Assembly (NCBI GenBank): GCA_000415965.1
Contig: KE356560.1
Span: forward strand, 508,936-572,935
Origin: Haloquadratum walsbyi J07HQW1
Lineage (GTDB): Archaea; Halobacteriota; Halobacteria; Halobacteriales; Haloferacaceae
Length of the DNA stretch: 64,000 bases
Direction of reading: 5' to 3'
Shown here: positions 63,620 to 64,000 of the stretch, piece after piece
How the letters are laid out: each line of letters starts with the position of its first letter
How positions within the stretch are numbered: the first letter of the stretch is position 1
Translations under genes and position numbers: made by a program
Notes under the pieces: generated by a model
What the model saw: the letters and a program-made list of their open reading frames with translations, nothing else
What the model was told of the DNA's origin: nothing
Database searches by the model: none

Positions 63620-64000
63620 TCAATTATTTGAATATTTTGGTTCTCGACGTTCAGCACGCATGAGTGCACGCTCAATAATCGTCTTAACACTATCCGTGGT
63701 ATCATCTTCGGGCGATCCTCGATAGATATCACCGTGTCCTGCATACAGTTCCTCGACGGTTTGTGGGAGTCGTTCAAGCAGTCGTTGTAAACTTTTGATG
63801 AGTTGCTCACGTGATTGACCAGTCATGTCCGTCCGTCCAAAACTCCCGTCGTCAAAGGCACCATCGTTGTATACGACGACATCACCACTAAAGACACGCG
63901 TGTCACCGACGAACGCAACGTGATCTGATGCATGACCAGGTGTGTATACTATCTCGAATAGCTCATCCCCAATTTCAACAGTATCACCATCTACAAGAGT
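63620..64000 (-). CDS. MBL-fold metallo-hydrolase, partial
   Basis: The C-terminal 126 codons of a metallo-beta-lactamase-fold protein; the N-terminus lies beyond the window edge. TPGHASDHVAFVGDTRVFSGDVVV shows the later zinc-ligand motifs (GHASDH and GD). RLPQTVEELYAGHGDIYRG holds the last His. A basic tail (ALMRAERREPKYSNN) ends at 63620. Substrate unknown; glyoxalase II-like and thioesterase activities occur in the family. The frame is open through to base 64000. Confidence 0.88.
   Translation of the reverse strand, partial: TLVDGDTVEIGDELFEIVYTPGHASDHVAFVGDTRVFSGDVVVYNDGAFDDGSFGRTDMTGQSREQLIKSLQRLLERLPQTVEELYAGHGDIYRGSPEDDTTDSVKTIIERALMRAERREPKYSNN

Overview
The window looks like a chromosome segment of an extremely halophilic archaeon, most probably Haloquadratum or a close relative. 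The proteins are acidic and many match conserved haloarchaeal families: eIF2-gamma, Rpo7/Spt4, the Kae1-Bud32 fusion, L40e, ABCE1, type II GAPDH and a PGF-CTERM protein. Base composition is low in GC for a haloarchaeon, spacers are long and full of decayed transposons, and hexanucleotide microsatellites occur both inside and between genes. The species call is an inference from these traits; no database was searched.

Layout. 1-3.7 kb: a relic TnpB tail, a DUF3891-like protein, a thioredoxin, a small membrane protein and ribosomal protein L40e. 3.8-6.5 kb: an IS graveyard (IS1595 and IS6 relics) and a GC-rich patch with a lipoprotein and a broken gene. 6.9-7.6 kb: an SDR oxidoreductase. 8.7-16.4 kb: a seven-gene type IV pilus-like operon (ATPase, TadC-like membrane protein, five pilin-like proteins), with genes overlapping or abutting. 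16.9-24.4 kb: an information-processing block (eif2g, PIN protein, rpo7, spt4, dephospho-CoA kinase, rps24e, kae1-bud32, rdgB). 24.5-28.6 kb: a PIN-like protein, TrkA, a frameshifted PGF-CTERM surface protein, a broken HAD hydrolase and tRNA-Ser(GGA). 28.6-34.2 kb: TnpB relics around threonine ammonia-lyase and citrate synthase. 34.3-44.3 kb: metabolic and transport genes (PhoU/TrkA-C protein, AstE-like, threonine synthase-like, Pcm, AmpS-like peptidase, GAPDH, phosphodiesterase). 44.4-47.2 kb: an IS605-type relic and a frameshifted membrane protein. 47.4-54.6 kb: an M24-like protein, UvrD-like helicase, M32 carboxypeptidase and M20 hydrolase. 54.8-59.7 kb: a PIN-ATPase-KH protein, winged-helix protein, EMC6-like protein and ABCE1. 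60-64 kb: UspA, archaemetzincin, UPF0146, a HAD hydrolase and a partial MBL-fold hydrolase.

The most unusual content lies between the genes. A five-copy, 115-122 bp MITE family with a conserved internal hairpin is present, and one copy sits in an IS1595 transposase with a 4-bp target duplication. A palindrome-ended IS200/IS605-like non-autonomous element occurs in two long copies and one part copy. Orphan TnpB-element right ends recur. A separate 126-bp MITE carries a perfect 8-bp target duplication. Dipeptide-encoding hexamer repeats occur in several genes and coincide with a frameshift in the PGF-CTERM surface protein.
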